A DNA stretch of 64,000 bases from Candidatus Intricatilinea gracilis (GCA_016702605.1 JADJDQ010000001.1:806001-870000), one strand, 5' to 3'; shown: positions 39,886 to 48,157, counted from the first letter of the stretch. Numbers and translations: made by a program. Notes: a model not told the origin generated them from the letters alone.

Positions 39886-40518
39886 TCAGGCGCGGCGTCG
39901 CCCGTGGTCGACATCGCGCCCGGGCGCCAGTGGCGGGTGACAGGGCAGCGCGGCGTTGTCGCGCAGGCGGTCGAGCACCTCGGCCAGCAGGGCGACCAGG
40001 TCGCCGCGGCTCAGGCTGCCAGCCAGGAAGGTGCGCATGCTCTGGGTCTGCGGCAGGTGCGGCAGGTCGCGCCAGCAGCGTTCGGCCCACTCTCGCGGCT
40101 CTTCACCGGGGCGCGGCAGCGGCAGGGGCTGATGCGCGCTGTGCACCGCCAGCAACTGGATCAGCTTCTCGCGCGGCTCGTTCAGGCGCTGCTCGGCCTG
40201 GCTGGCCAGGGCTTCGAGCCAGGCCGCGACCTGCTCCAGCGCCAGGGCGGCGCAAGCACGCAGGGCGCTGTTGGCCCGTGTGGCGCGGTCACCCAGACTG
40301 GCCGGGCGCCAGCCGTCCGGCACGGCGAGCAGGCGCGCCTTTTCGGCCGAGATGCGCCCGGCCAGCGGGTTGCGCAACTGCCGCAGTGACAGGTCGGCGG
40401 CGTCGAGCCAGGCGATGACACGCGGCGCAAAGGCCGGATCATGGGCCGCGTACAGGCGGCTCAGGTCAGCCACCTCGTCGAGACGTTCCAGGGCGCGGTA
40501 ATGGGTCAGGGTCCACAT
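39886..40518 (-). CDS. Protein of unknown function, third gene of the DUF2589 cassette
   Basis: 210 residues, helix-rich, without signal peptide or membrane segment. Visible parts: YRALERLDEVADLSRLYAAH, VIAWLDAADLSLRQLRNPLAGRIS, a run with many Glu/Gln/Arg (WLEALASQAEQRLNEPREKL), and WAERCWRDLPHLPQTQSM near the end. I recognise no family. Start is the ATG at 40518; the in-frame TTG at 40530 is less likely. It follows the 229-residue gene by 54 bases on the same strand, so the two and the DUF2589 gene form one probable operon. Confidence 0.65.
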   Translation of the reverse strand: MWTLTHYRALERLDEVADLSRLYAAHDPAFAPRVIAWLDAADLSLRQLRNPLAGRISAEKARLLAVPDGWRPASLGDRATRANSALRACAALALEQVAAWLEALASQAEQRLNEPREKLIQLLAVHSAHQPLPLPRPGEEPREWAERCWRDLPHLPQTQSMRTFLAGSLSRGDLVALLAEVLDRLRDNAALPCHPPLAPGRDVDHGRRRA

Positions 40519-40572
40519 GGCGGGGTGCAATCCGGTGGGTTGTCGGGCTCGGCGGGCGACCTGAGGGCCTCG

Positions 40573-41262
40573 TCACTCGGGGCTGAGGCGGCGCACGTGA
40601 CTGCCGTCGGCGGCCTCGTGCACCGTCCACTCGAGGCCTTCTTCCTTGAGGGTCATGCGGATGCGTGCGGCGTTGCCGAGATCGGCCTTGTCCTTGACCT
40701 CGGCGGTGAGGATGCTGGCCTGCAGGCGCGGCGGCTCGGCGGGTGTTTTCTCGGCCACGTCGAGCGCACGCAGCTGCAGGTCGGCCAGCAGGTCACGCAC
40801 CGCCGCCGGGCTGAACTTGACTCGCAGGCCACCGGCGTCGAGCACGTCCAGCAAGGCCTGCTGGGCCGCACGGCTGACGGCCTCGCGGTAGCCGGTGGCG
40901 GCGCTGGTGCTGCTCACGGCAGCCCGCACCAGGCGGTCGAGGTTGCCGCGCAGGCGGGCCTGGTCTTCCTTCGACAGGTCGAGCTTGAGGCGTGTCAGGC
41001 TCTCGCCGGCCTGTTCCAGCAGCACGGTGACGATCTTCTTCGCGTCGTTGGGCACGGCGGCCCGGCCGGCCTCATAGGACTGCAGCAGCAGCGGCAACTC
41101 CACCGTCATCTCGGGGATGCGCACACGCGGCACGCTCAGGCCTTCGAGCAGCGGGTTGCGGCGGTACTGTTCGGCGATGAGGGCGCTTTCCTCGTCGGCC
41201 ATGCGGCGGGCGCGCGTGACGCCGCTCACCAGCAGGCCCAGCAGGTCTCCAAGATCAGGCAC
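40573..41262 (-). CDS. Protein of unknown function, second gene of the DUF2589 cassette
   Basis: 229 residues, starting with GTG at 41262 behind GAGGAGA. It opens with a helical part (LLGLLVSGVTRARRMADEES) and a short strand RIPEMTVELPLLLQ, which mirrors the helix-then-(KPFNLTVPFLTM) arrangement of the DUF2589 protein upstream. A helical middle (LTRLKLDLSKEDQARLRGNL) and a beta-type C-terminus (SILTAEVKDKADLGNAARIR, WTVHEAADGSHV) follow. No signal peptide or catalytic motif. It may be a distant relative or partner of the DUF2589 protein; that is inference from layout. Confidence 0.7.
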   Translation of the reverse strand: MPDLGDLLGLLVSGVTRARRMADEESALIAEQYRRNPLLEGLSVPRVRIPEMTVELPLLLQSYEAGRAAVPNDAKKIVTVLLEQAGESLTRLKLDLSKEDQARLRGNLDRLVRAAVSSTSAATGYREAVSRAAQQALLDVLDAGGLRVKFSPAAVRDLLADLQLRALDVAEKTPAEPPRLQASILTAEVKDKADLGNAARIRMTLKEEGLEWTVHEAADGSHVRRLSPE

Positions 41263-41366
41263 GGGTATCTCCTCGGGGAAAGGTCAGGCCACGACCGCGG
41301 TGGGCGGGTCATGGCCAGGAAGTGCGCCACCGGGCCGGCCGACAGGCCACCCGGTGGCATGCGACA

Positions 41367-41966
41367 TCAGGCCACGGCCGCCACCGGCGTTTCCTTGATG
41401 TTGTTCTCGAGGATGCCCAGCAGGCGGGCGGTGCCGGCGGGCAGTTCGTCCTGCACCGCGCGCACATGCACGGCCATGGAGTAGGTGCGTTCCTCCTTGG
41501 ACGAGGCACTCGTGCTGCGCTTGTCGGACACGCTGACCTTGAGTTCGGCCGAGACCGGGCCCCAGCCCGCCTTGACGCCCAGCGAGGCGTTGAGCGCCGT
41601 CGAGTGGGTCGACGTGCTTTGCTGCACCGAGTTGATCTTGGCGTTGAAGTCCACGGTCGTCTCCTCGACCCTGATGAAGGGGATCGGCACCATGGTCAGG
41701 AAGGGCACCGTCAGGTTGAAGGGCTTGACCTCGGTGGTGACGCTGCCGTCGGCCGCCTTGGTCTCGATCGCCTTGTCGTACTTGAAGGTGATCATGGTGG
41801 GCTTGCCGGCGTTGTCGCCGCCGGCATCGTCGGCCTCGAAACCGACCGACTTGATGAAGTCGACCGAGGTGTTGGCCGCCAGGGCCTGGGCACGGATGAC
41901 CGCGTTGAGCGGGCCGCCGATCAGGTTCGCGAAATCGAGACTTGCCAGTTCGTCACCGATAGCCAT
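41367..41966 (-). CDS. DUF2589 domain protein
   Basis: 199 residues that fit DUF2589 over their whole length: N-terminal LASLDFANLIGGPLNAVIRAQ and the typical ANTSVDFIKSVGF, a middle strand set NLTVPFLTMVPIPFIRVEE and VDFNAKINSV, a Ser/Thr-rich turn, LKVSVSDKRSTSASSKEERT and the closing YSMAVHVRAVQDELPAGTAR / LLGILENNI. Function is unknown in the family; no signal peptide, cytosolic by sequence. AAGGAG lies seven bases before the ATG. Upstream, facing a divergent gene, are a 17-base palindrome and a direct repeat that could be an operator. Confidence 0.82.
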   Translation of the reverse strand: MAIGDELASLDFANLIGGPLNAVIRAQALAANTSVDFIKSVGFEADDAGGDNAGKPTMITFKYDKAIETKAADGSVTTEVKPFNLTVPFLTMVPIPFIRVEETTVDFNAKINSVQQSTSTHSTALNASLGVKAGWGPVSAELKVSVSDKRSTSASSKEERTYSMAVHVRAVQDELPAGTARLLGILENNIKETPVAAVA

Positions 41967-42113
41967 GATGAAACTCCTTGAGGTGTGTGATGGAACGGCG
42001 CACCGGGCGCCGCGTTGCAGGAGGCACCGTGTTCCGCCGAGGCGGCTTGTGATGCCGAGGCCGCGTGTTGCTGACCTCGGGGTCCACTCTCGTCGGCCAC
42101 GCCCGCTTCGACC

Positions 42114-42157
42114 AGTGACTCGCAGTCACTCGTCACCCGTTTGAACTAGTCACCCGT
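42114..42157. promoter_or_regulatory. Operator-like repeats between the DUF2589 and FAH-family genes
   Basis: A palindrome AGTGACT-CGC-AGTCACT (42114-42130) is followed at once by two direct copies of GTCACCCGT (42132 and 42149, 17 bases apart). The spacing matches about one and a half helical turns. They lie 148 to 190 bases from the DUF2589 start and about 104 bases from the divergent start. Confidence 0.5.
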
Positions 42158-42260
42158 GCGGACGGGCCGGTGGCGCGTGTGCGGTGCGTCACGATCCATG
42201 GCCGGCCCGTGCCGCCCGGACCGCGCCGATATGATCCCGGCCACCCCGAGGAGTCACCCC

Positions 42261-42956
42261 ATGAGCTACGTCCTGCCCGTCCCCCCCGTCGTTGCGTTGC
42301 CGGTATCCGGCACGGGCGATCACATTGCCGCGCGGCGCGTCTACTGCGTCGGGCGCAACTACGTCGAACACGCCAAGGAGATGGGTTTCACCGGGCGCGA
42401 GCCGCCGTTCTTCTTCATCAAGCCGACCGATGCACTCAACGTCGTGCCGGCCGGCAGCACCGGCGAGATGGCCTACCCGAGCCTGACCAAGGATCTGCAT
42501 CACGAGATCGAACTGGTGGCGGTGATCGGCACCGGCGGGCGCGACATCCCGGCGGCGCAGGCGCTCGACCATGTGTGGGGTTATGCGCTGGGTCTGGACA
42601 TGACTCGCCGCGACCTGCAGGGCGAGATGAAGAAGCAGGGCCGACCCTGGGAGATCGGCAAGGCCTTCGACCAGTCGGCACCCATCGGCCCGGTGGTGCC
42701 CGCGGCAGCGTTGCCCGGCATCCATGAGGCAGCGATCTCGCTCACGGTCAACGGCAAAGTGCGCCAGACCAGCAGTACATCCAAGCTGATCTGGAACGTG
42801 GCCGAGACGATCGAACACCTGTCGCGCGCCTGGGAACTGCAACCCGGCGACGTGATCTTCACCGGCACACCCGAAGGTGTCGCCGCGGTGGTCACCGGTG
42901 ACCTGCTGGTCGGCCATGTGGACGGCCTGCCGGACCTCAGCGTACGTATCGTCTGA
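42261..42956 (+). CDS. Fumarylacetoacetate hydrolase family protein
   Basis: 231 residues of the FAH fold, a group including acylpyruvases, oxaloacetate decarboxylases and maleylpyruvate/aromatic-ring-degradation hydrolases. RRVYCVGRNYVEHAKEMGF, PPFFFIKPTDALN, the metal site KDLHHEIELVAVIG (two Glu) with ALGLDMTRRDLQ (Asp), and GDVIFTGTPEGVAAV at the end. The length and FFFIKPTDAL favour the acylpyruvase/maleylpyruvate subgroup, but substrate is undetermined. The ATG at 42261 sits behind a GAGGAG site. It is just upstream of the ribosomal operon but does not appear to share its promoter. Confidence 0.9.
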   Translation: MSYVLPVPPVVALPVSGTGDHIAARRVYCVGRNYVEHAKEMGFTGREPPFFFIKPTDALNVVPAGSTGEMAYPSLTKDLHHEIELVAVIGTGGRDIPAAQALDHVWGYALGLDMTRRDLQGEMKKQGRPWEIGKAFDQSAPIGPVVPAAALPGIHEAAISLTVNGKVRQTSSTSKLIWNVAETIEHLSRAWELQPGDVIFTGTPEGVAAVVTGDLLVGHVDGLPDLSVRIV

Positions 42957-43088
42957 CTTCCGGCTGAAGCGCCGATCCCGTCGGGAACACCCCGGCCGGG
43001 CTGGCTTGACCACTGCGCCGGGAGGATTGCGGTGGCTGTGAAGTACCGGGCCCTCCGCGCCCATCTGGGCCGGGCCCTCGAACACTGC

Positions 43089-43094
43089 TATACT
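43089..43094 (+). promoter_or_regulatory. Extended -10 box of the rplC operon
   Basis: TATACT preceded by TGC (extended -10 form TGn), 126 bases before rplC. No good -35 box lies at 17 bases, which fits an extended -10 promoter. Confidence 0.6.
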
Positions 43095-43105
43095 CACGCG
43101 TTTTG

Positions 43106-43128
43106 CGGACGGGGGCGACCCGCGTCCG
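43106..43128 (+). promoter_or_regulatory. Leader hairpin of the rplC operon
   Basis: A dyad CGGACG(G)GGG-GCGA-CCC(G)CGTCCG about 12 bases downstream of the -10 box. It has no T run. It might be the target of ribosomal-protein feedback (L4 controls the S10 operon in enterobacteria); this role is inferred only from position. Confidence 0.45.
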
Positions 43129-43219
43129 TATAGGGCGTCTTGTTCTGACGGGCTTTCGGGCTCGCAGTCGAGGCGGATCAGTCAGCCCGGCCAATCGATG
43201 TCGGGCATTGGAGAACATC

Positions 43220-43906
43220 ATGACGACCACGAGTCTGAGCCATCGTCTCGGATTGCTGGGCCGCAAGGTGGGCATGTTGCGCATATTCACGGACGACGGC
43301 GATGCCGTTCCCGTGACCGTGCTCGACGTGTCCAACAACCGCGTTGCTCAAGTCAAGACGGTAGAAAACGACGGCTATAGCGCCATCCAGGTGGCCTTCG
43401 GCACACGCAAACCATCGCGTGTCGCCAAGCCGGAAGCCGGTCACCTCGCCAAGGCAGGTGTACAGGGCGCCGAACTGCTGCAGGAGTTCCGCCTCAGCGC
43501 CGAACAAGCCGGCCAGTTCGCACCGGGCGCGCAAGTGCCCGTCAACACCGTGTTTGCCGTGGGCCAGAAGGTCGACGTGCAGGGCACGACGATCGGCAAG
43601 GGCTTCACCGGCACGATCAAGCGTCATCACTTCGGTTCGCAGCGCGCGTCGCACGGCAACAGCCGTTCGCACAACGTGCCGGGCTCGATCTCGATGGCTC
43701 AGGATCCGGGTCGCGTGTTTCCGGGCAAGCGCATGTCGGGCCATCTGGGCGACGACACCGTGACGACCCAGAACCTCGACATCGTCCGCATCGACGAAGC
43801 TCGCCAGCTGCTGCTGGTGCGCGGCGCCGTGCCGGGCGCCAAGGGTGGCTTCGTGACCGTGCGTCCCGCCATCAAGGCCAAGACCAAGCCCGAAGGAGCC
43901 AAGTGA
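43220..43906 (+). CDS. rplC: 50S ribosomal protein L3
   Basis: 228 residues. LSHRLGLLGRKVGMLRIFTDD at the start, VTVLDVSNNRVAQVKTVEND, then GKGFTGTIKRHHFGSQRAS and the GSISMAQDPGRVFPGKRMSG loop, all standard. A GGAGA site precedes ATG 43220. It is the first gene of this operon: rpsJ (S10), which normally heads it, is absent from the region. rplC ends in ATGATG-type overlap with rplD. Confidence 0.98.
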   Translation: MTTTSLSHRLGLLGRKVGMLRIFTDDGDAVPVTVLDVSNNRVAQVKTVENDGYSAIQVAFGTRKPSRVAKPEAGHLAKAGVQGAELLQEFRLSAEQAGQFAPGAQVPVNTVFAVGQKVDVQGTTIGKGFTGTIKRHHFGSQRASHGNSRSHNVPGSISMAQDPGRVFPGKRMSGHLGDDTVTTQNLDIVRIDEARQLLLVRGAVPGAKGGFVTVRPAIKAKTKPEGAK

Positions 43907-44526
43907 TGCAACTCGAGCTCCTGAATGAACAAGGTCAGGCGACCGCCAAGGTCGATGCGCCCGATACCGTTTTCGCGCGTGACTACAACGAAGCGCTGAT
44001 CCATCAGATCGTGGTGGCCTACCAGGCCAACGCCCGCCAGGGCACCCGCGCTCAGAAGGATCGCGAGCAGGTGCACCACTCGACGAAGAAGCCGTTCCGC
44101 CAGAAGGGTACCGGCCGCGCTCGCGCTGGTATGACCTCGTCGCCGCTGTGGCGTGGTGGTGGTCGGATCTTCCCGAACATGCCCGACGAGAACTTCACGC
44201 ACAAGGTCAACAAGAAGATGTACCGCGCCGGCATGGCCGCCATCTTCTCGCAGCTGGCCCGCGAAGGCCGTCTGGCGGTGATCGACTCCATCGGTGTCGA
44301 AGCCCCCAAGACCAAGCTGCTGGCCGCCAAGCTCAAGGCCATGAACCTTGACCACGTGCTGGTGATCGCCGACGAAATCGACGAGAACCTGTACCTGGCA
44401 TCGCGCAATCTGGTCAACGTGCTCGTGGTCGAACCGCGTTACGCCGATCCGCACTCGCTGGTCTTCTACAAGAAGGTCCTGGTGACCAAGGGCGCCATCG
44501 ACACGCTCAAGGAGATGTTCGCATGA
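43906..44526 (+). CDS. rplD: 50S ribosomal protein L4
   Basis: 206 residues; TTTKKPF-like HHSTKKPFRQKGTGRARAGM and SPLWRGGGRIFPN identify L4, the protein that also controls its own operon in many bacteria. ATG 43906 overlaps the rplC stop by one base; a GTG at 43903 is three bases earlier and less likely. Stop overlaps the start of rplW. Confidence 0.98.
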   Translation: MQLELLNEQGQATAKVDAPDTVFARDYNEALIHQIVVAYQANARQGTRAQKDREQVHHSTKKPFRQKGTGRARAGMTSSPLWRGGGRIFPNMPDENFTHKVNKKMYRAGMAAIFSQLAREGRLAVIDSIGVEAPKTKLLAAKLKAMNLDHVLVIADEIDENLYLASRNLVNVLVVEPRYADPHSLVFYKKVLVTKGAIDTLKEMFA

Positions 44527-44849
44527 GCCGCGCTCCCATCAATCGCACGCACACCGAAGCCCGTCTGGCCCAGGTGCTGGTCGCGCCGATCGTGTCCGAG
44601 AAGGCCACCAGCGTCGGCGAGAAGAACAACCAGGTGTTGTTCAAGGTGCTGCAGGACGCCACCAAGACCGAAATCAAGGCCGCCGTCGAACTGATGTTCA
44701 AGGTGGAGGTCGAGTCGGTCCAGGTGCTCAATCAGAAGGGCAAGGTCAAGCGCTTCGGCGGTCGTACCGGCCGTCGTGATCACCTGCGCAAGGCCTATGT
44801 CTCGCTGAAGGCGGGCCAGGAACTGAACTTCTCCGGGGAGGGCGCGTAA
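44523..44849 (+). CDS. rplW: 50S ribosomal protein L23
   Basis: 108 residues; LVAPIVSEKATSVGEKNNQV and KRFGGRTGRRDHLRKAYV-type motifs of L23. Its ATG lies inside the rplD stop (ATGA) and its TAA shares one base with the rplB start. Confidence 0.97.
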   Translation: MSRAPINRTHTEARLAQVLVAPIVSEKATSVGEKNNQVLFKVLQDATKTEIKAAVELMFKVEVESVQVLNQKGKVKRFGGRTGRRDHLRKAYVSLKAGQELNFSGEGA

Positions 44850-45673
44850 TGGCCGTCGTCAAAGTCAAACCGACCTCGCCCGGCCGTCGCGCCGTGGTCA
44901 AGGTGGTGCATGCCCATCTGCACAAGGGCAAGCCCGAAGCATCGCTGCTCGAACCGCAGATGCAGAACGCCGGCCGCAACAACAACGGCCACATCACCGT
45001 GCGTCACAAGGGCGGCGGTCACAAGCATCACTACCGTGTGGTGGACTTCCGTCGCAACAAGGACGGCATCCCGGCAAAGGTCGAACGCATCGAATACGAC
45101 CCGAACCGCACCGCGCACATCGCGCTGGTGGTGTACGCCGACGGTCTGCGCACCTACATCATCGCCCCGCGTGGCCTTGAAGTGGGTCAGACGGTGGTGT
45201 CGGGCGCCGAGGCGCCCATCAAGGCCGGCAACACGCTGCCCATCCGCAACATCCCCGTGGGTTCGACCATTCATTGCGTCGAACTGGCTCCTGGCAAGGG
45301 CGCGCAGATCGCGCGTTCGGCCGGTGCCTCGGTGACGCTGATGGCTCGCGAAGGCATCTACGCGCAGGTCCGTCTGCGCTCGGGTGAAGTCCGCAAGATC
45401 CACATCGACTGCCGCGCCACCATCGGCGAGGTCTCGAACGAAGAGCACAACCTGCGCCAGTACGGCAAGGCCGGTGCCATCCGCTGGAAGGGCATCCGCC
45501 CGACGGTGCGTGGCGTGGCCATGAACCCGGTCGACCACCCGCACGGTGGCGGCGAGGGTCGCACCGGCGAAGGTCGAGCTCAAGTGTCGCCGTGGAACAC
45601 CCTGACCAAGGGCTACCGCACCCGAAACAACAAGCGCACGCAGAACATGATCGTGTCGCGTCGCAAGAAGTAA
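44849..45673 (+). CDS. rplB: 50S ribosomal protein L2
   Basis: 274 residues; KPTSPGRRAVVKVVHAHLHK at the start, the peptidyl-transferase-region GVAMNPVDHPHGGGEGRTGEG and the usual basic tail TRNNKRTQNMIVSRRKK. Directly joined to rplW (TAATG). Confidence 0.98.
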   Translation: MAVVKVKPTSPGRRAVVKVVHAHLHKGKPEASLLEPQMQNAGRNNNGHITVRHKGGGHKHHYRVVDFRRNKDGIPAKVERIEYDPNRTAHIALVVYADGLRTYIIAPRGLEVGQTVVSGAEAPIKAGNTLPIRNIPVGSTIHCVELAPGKGAQIARSAGASVTLMAREGIYAQVRLRSGEVRKIHIDCRATIGEVSNEEHNLRQYGKAGAIRWKGIRPTVRGVAMNPVDHPHGGGEGRTGEGRAQVSPWNTLTKGYRTRNNKRTQNMIVSRRKK

Positions 45674-45685
45674 GAGGGCAAGCAC

Positions 45686-45961
45686 ATGACACGCTCACTC
45701 AAGAAGGGTCCCTTCGTGGACCACCACCTGATGGCCAAGGTCGACAAGGCCACCGCCATTAAGGACAAGAAGCCGATCAAGACCTGGTCGCGTCGCTCGA
45801 CGATCCTGCCCGAGTTCATCGGCCTGACGATTGCCGTGCACAACGGCAAGCAGCACGTGCCCGTGTACGTGACCGACCAGATGGTCGGCCACAAGCTCGG
45901 CGAGTTCGCCATGACCCGTACGTTCAAGGGTCACCCGGCGGACAAGAAGGCCAAGCGCTAA
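45686..45961 (+). CDS. rpsS: 30S ribosomal protein S19
   Basis: 91 residues beginning MTRSLKKGPFVDHHLMAKV, ending in TRTFKGHPADKKAKR. Standard length. 12 bases after rplB. Confidence 0.98.
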   Translation: MTRSLKKGPFVDHHLMAKVDKATAIKDKKPIKTWSRRSTILPEFIGLTIAVHNGKQHVPVYVTDQMVGHKLGEFAMTRTFKGHPADKKAKR

Positions 45962-45973
45962 GGAGCACAGACG

Positions 45974-46303
45974 ATGGAAACTCAAGCAATCGTCCGAGGC
46001 GTACGCCTGTCGTGCGACAAGGGCCGCCTGGTGGCGGACATGGTGCGCGGCAAGAAGGTGGATCAGGCTCTCAACATCCTGACCTTCACGCCCAAGAAGG
46101 CCGCCGGCATCATCAAGAAGGCGCTGGAAAGCGCCATCGCGAACGCCGAGCACAACGACGGCGCCGATATCGACGAGCTCAAGGTCACGTCGATCTACGT
46201 CGAGCAGGGTGCCACGCTGAAGCGGTTCACCGCGCGCGCCAAGGGCCGTGGCAACCGCATCAGCAAGCCCACGTGTCACATCTTCGTGACCGTCGGCAAC
46301 TAA
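45974..46303 (+). CDS. rplV: 50S ribosomal protein L22
   Basis: 109 residues; VRLSCDKGRLVADMVRGKKV, ILTFTPKKAAGIIKKALESAI and the C-terminal RAKGRGNRISKPTCHIFVTV are typical. 12 bases after rpsS. Confidence 0.98.
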   Translation: METQAIVRGVRLSCDKGRLVADMVRGKKVDQALNILTFTPKKAAGIIKKALESAIANAEHNDGADIDELKVTSIYVEQGATLKRFTARAKGRGNRISKPTCHIFVTVGN

Positions 46304-46317
46304 AGGCAGGAAGCACC

Positions 46318-47217
46318 ATGGGACAGAAAATCCATCCGATCGGTTTCCGCCTGCCTGTCACGCGCAACTGGTCGTCACGCTGGTACGCCGGCAACAAGAA
46401 CTTCGCCTCGATGCTGGCCGAAGACATCGACGTGCGCGAGTTTCTGAAGAAGAAGCTCAAGAACGCCGCCGTCTCGCGCATCCTGATCGAGCGGCCCGCC
46501 AAGAACGCGCGCATCACCATCTTCTCGGCACGTCCGGGTGTGGTGATCGGCAAGAAGGGCGAAGACATCGAAGCGCTCAAGATCGAACTGGCCAAGCGCC
46601 TGGGCGTTCCGGTCGCTGTGAACATCGAGGAAGTGCGCAAGCCCGAAGTCGATGCCCAGCTGATCAGCGAGTCGATCACCCAGCAGCTCGAAAAGCGCAT
46701 CATGTTCCGCCGCGCCATGAAACGCGCGATGCAGAACGCCATGCGTCTGGGTGCCCTGGGCATCAAGATCATGAGCTCGGGCCGCCTGAACGGCATCGAA
46801 ATCGCCCGTTGCGAGTGGTACCGCGAAGGTCGCGTGCCGCTCCATACGCTGCGTGCCGACATCGACTACGGTTTCTCGGAAGCCAAGACCACCTACGGCG
46901 TCATCGGCGTCAAGGTCTGGGTCTACAAGGGTGACCGCCTGGCCAACGGCGACGCGCCGGCCGCACTGCGCGGTGAAGAGCGTCCCGAGGACGACCGCCG
47001 CCGCCGTGGTCCGCGCAACGACCGGCCCGGCGATCGCCGTCCGCCGTCGCGTGGTGGTCCGCGCGCCGGTGGTCCTGGCGGCCCCGGCCGCAACGAAGCT
47101 CCGGCAGACGGGGCCGACAAGGGCGCAGCCGTTGCCGCCGCTGGTGACAAGCCCGCGATGAAGCGTGTGGTGCGCAAGCCCGCCGCGCCTTCGGCGCCGG
47201 GCTCCAAAGGAGAATAA
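46318..47217 (+). CDS. rpsC: 30S ribosomal protein S3 with long basic tail
   Basis: 299 residues against about 230 in most bacteria. MGQKIHPIGFRLPVTRNWSS start, KH-domain FSARPGVVIGKKGEDIEALK and the RMALAGIKI-type SGRLNGIEIARCEWYREGRVPLHTL body are normal up to residue 215. After that comes an Arg/Asp/Gly/Pro-rich tail (ERPEDDRRRRGPRNDRPGDR onward) and an Ala/Lys end. Such tails are common in Burkholderiales. The same frame is open for 306 bases upstream of the start, but that is antisense-like shadow over rplV. Confidence 0.97.
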   Translation: MGQKIHPIGFRLPVTRNWSSRWYAGNKNFASMLAEDIDVREFLKKKLKNAAVSRILIERPAKNARITIFSARPGVVIGKKGEDIEALKIELAKRLGVPVAVNIEEVRKPEVDAQLISESITQQLEKRIMFRRAMKRAMQNAMRLGALGIKIMSSGRLNGIEIARCEWYREGRVPLHTLRADIDYGFSEAKTTYGVIGVKVWVYKGDRLANGDAPAALRGEERPEDDRRRRGPRNDRPGDRRPPSRGGPRAGGPGGPGRNEAPADGADKGAAVAAAGDKPAMKRVVRKPAAPSAPGSKGE

Positions 47218-47220
47218 GCA

Positions 47221-47637
47221 ATGTTGCAACCCGCACGTCGCAAGTTCCGCAAGGAACAAAAGGGCCGCAACACCGGTATCGCCACTCGTGGCGCCAAAGT
47301 GTCGTTCGGCGAATTCGGCCTCAAGGCCACCGAGCGTGGCCGCCTCACGGCGCGCCAGATCGAGGCGGCACGTCGTGCCATCTCGCGTCACATCAAGCGT
47401 GGTGGCCGTGTCTTCATCCGGATCTTTCCGGACAAGCCCATCTCGCAAAAGCCTGCCGAAGTCCGTATGGGTAACGGCAAGGGCAACCCCGAGTACTACG
47501 TGGCCGAGATCCAGCCGGGCAAGGTGCTCTACGAGCTCAATGGCGTCCCCGAAGATCTGGCACGCGAAGCCTTCACGCTGGCAGCTGCCAAGCTGCCGCT
47601 GAAGACCGTGTTTGTCACGCGTGCTCTTGGCACCTGA
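47221..47637 (+). CDS. rplP: 50S ribosomal protein L16
   Basis: 138 residues; MLQPARRKFRKEQKGRNTGI, ATRGAKVSFGEFGLKATERG, VFIRIFPDKPISQKPAEVRM. Standard length. Three bases after rpsC. Confidence 0.98.
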   Translation: MLQPARRKFRKEQKGRNTGIATRGAKVSFGEFGLKATERGRLTARQIEAARRAISRHIKRGGRVFIRIFPDKPISQKPAEVRMGNGKGNPEYYVAEIQPGKVLYELNGVPEDLAREAFTLAAAKLPLKTVFVTRALGT

Positions 47638-47654
47638 CCCGCTGGAGCAAATCA

Positions 47655-47855
47655 ATGAAAGCCTCTGAACTCCGCAGCAAGGACCTGCCCGCGCTCGAAA
47701 AGGAAATCAGCGACCTGCTGAAAGCCCATTTCGGTCTGCGCATGCAAAAGGCCACCCAACAGCTGAGCGACAACACCCAGCTCAGGAAGACGCGCCGCGA
47801 CATCGCTCGTGCCCGCACCATCCTGACTGAAAAGAAGACTGGAGCCTCCAAGTGA
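47655..47855 (+). CDS. rpmC: 50S ribosomal protein L29
   Basis: 66 residues beginning MKASELRSKDLPALEKEISD and containing LRKTRRDIARARTILTEKK. The start of rpsQ overlaps its stop by four bases. Confidence 0.97.
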   Translation: MKASELRSKDLPALEKEISDLLKAHFGLRMQKATQQLSDNTQLRKTRRDIARARTILTEKKTGASK

Positions 47856-48157
47856 GCGAATCCACCCCTCAAGCCGCTCCGGTCGCTGCCCCGGCCGCTC
47901 GCGCCAAGAACACCCGCACCCTCGTCGGTCGCGTGGTGAGCGACAAGCGCGCCAAGACGGTCACCGTTCTGGTCGAGCGTCGCGTCAAGCACGAGCTGTA
48001 TGGAAAGATCGTCGGCAAATCGAGCAAGTACCACGCGCACGACGAAGCCAACACCTACAAGATGGGTGACCTGGTCGAGATCTCGGAAAGCCGTCCGCTG
48101 TCCAAGACCAAGAACTGGGTGGTGACTCGTCTGGTCGAAAAGGCCCGCGGCGTCTGA
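47852..48157 (+). CDS. rpsQ: 30S ribosomal protein S17
   Basis: 101 residues from GTG 47852. TLVGRVVSDKRAKTVTVLVE, YGKIVGKSSKYHAHDEANTY, SRPLSKTKNWVVTRLVEKAR are S17 motifs, with an Ala-rich N-terminal addition of about 18 residues. It is the last gene of the operon here; a terminator follows within 90 bases, so the spc genes (rplN onward) are elsewhere. Confidence 0.97.
   Translation: MSESTPQAAPVAAPAARAKNTRTLVGRVVSDKRAKTVTVLVERRVKHELYGKIVGKSSKYHAHDEANTYKMGDLVEISESRPLSKTKNWVVTRLVEKARGV

Noticed and set aside
46012..46317. In-frame extension upstream of rpsC
   Set aside because: Overlaps rplV out of frame and the S3 family starts at MGQKIHP with a proper ribosome site.
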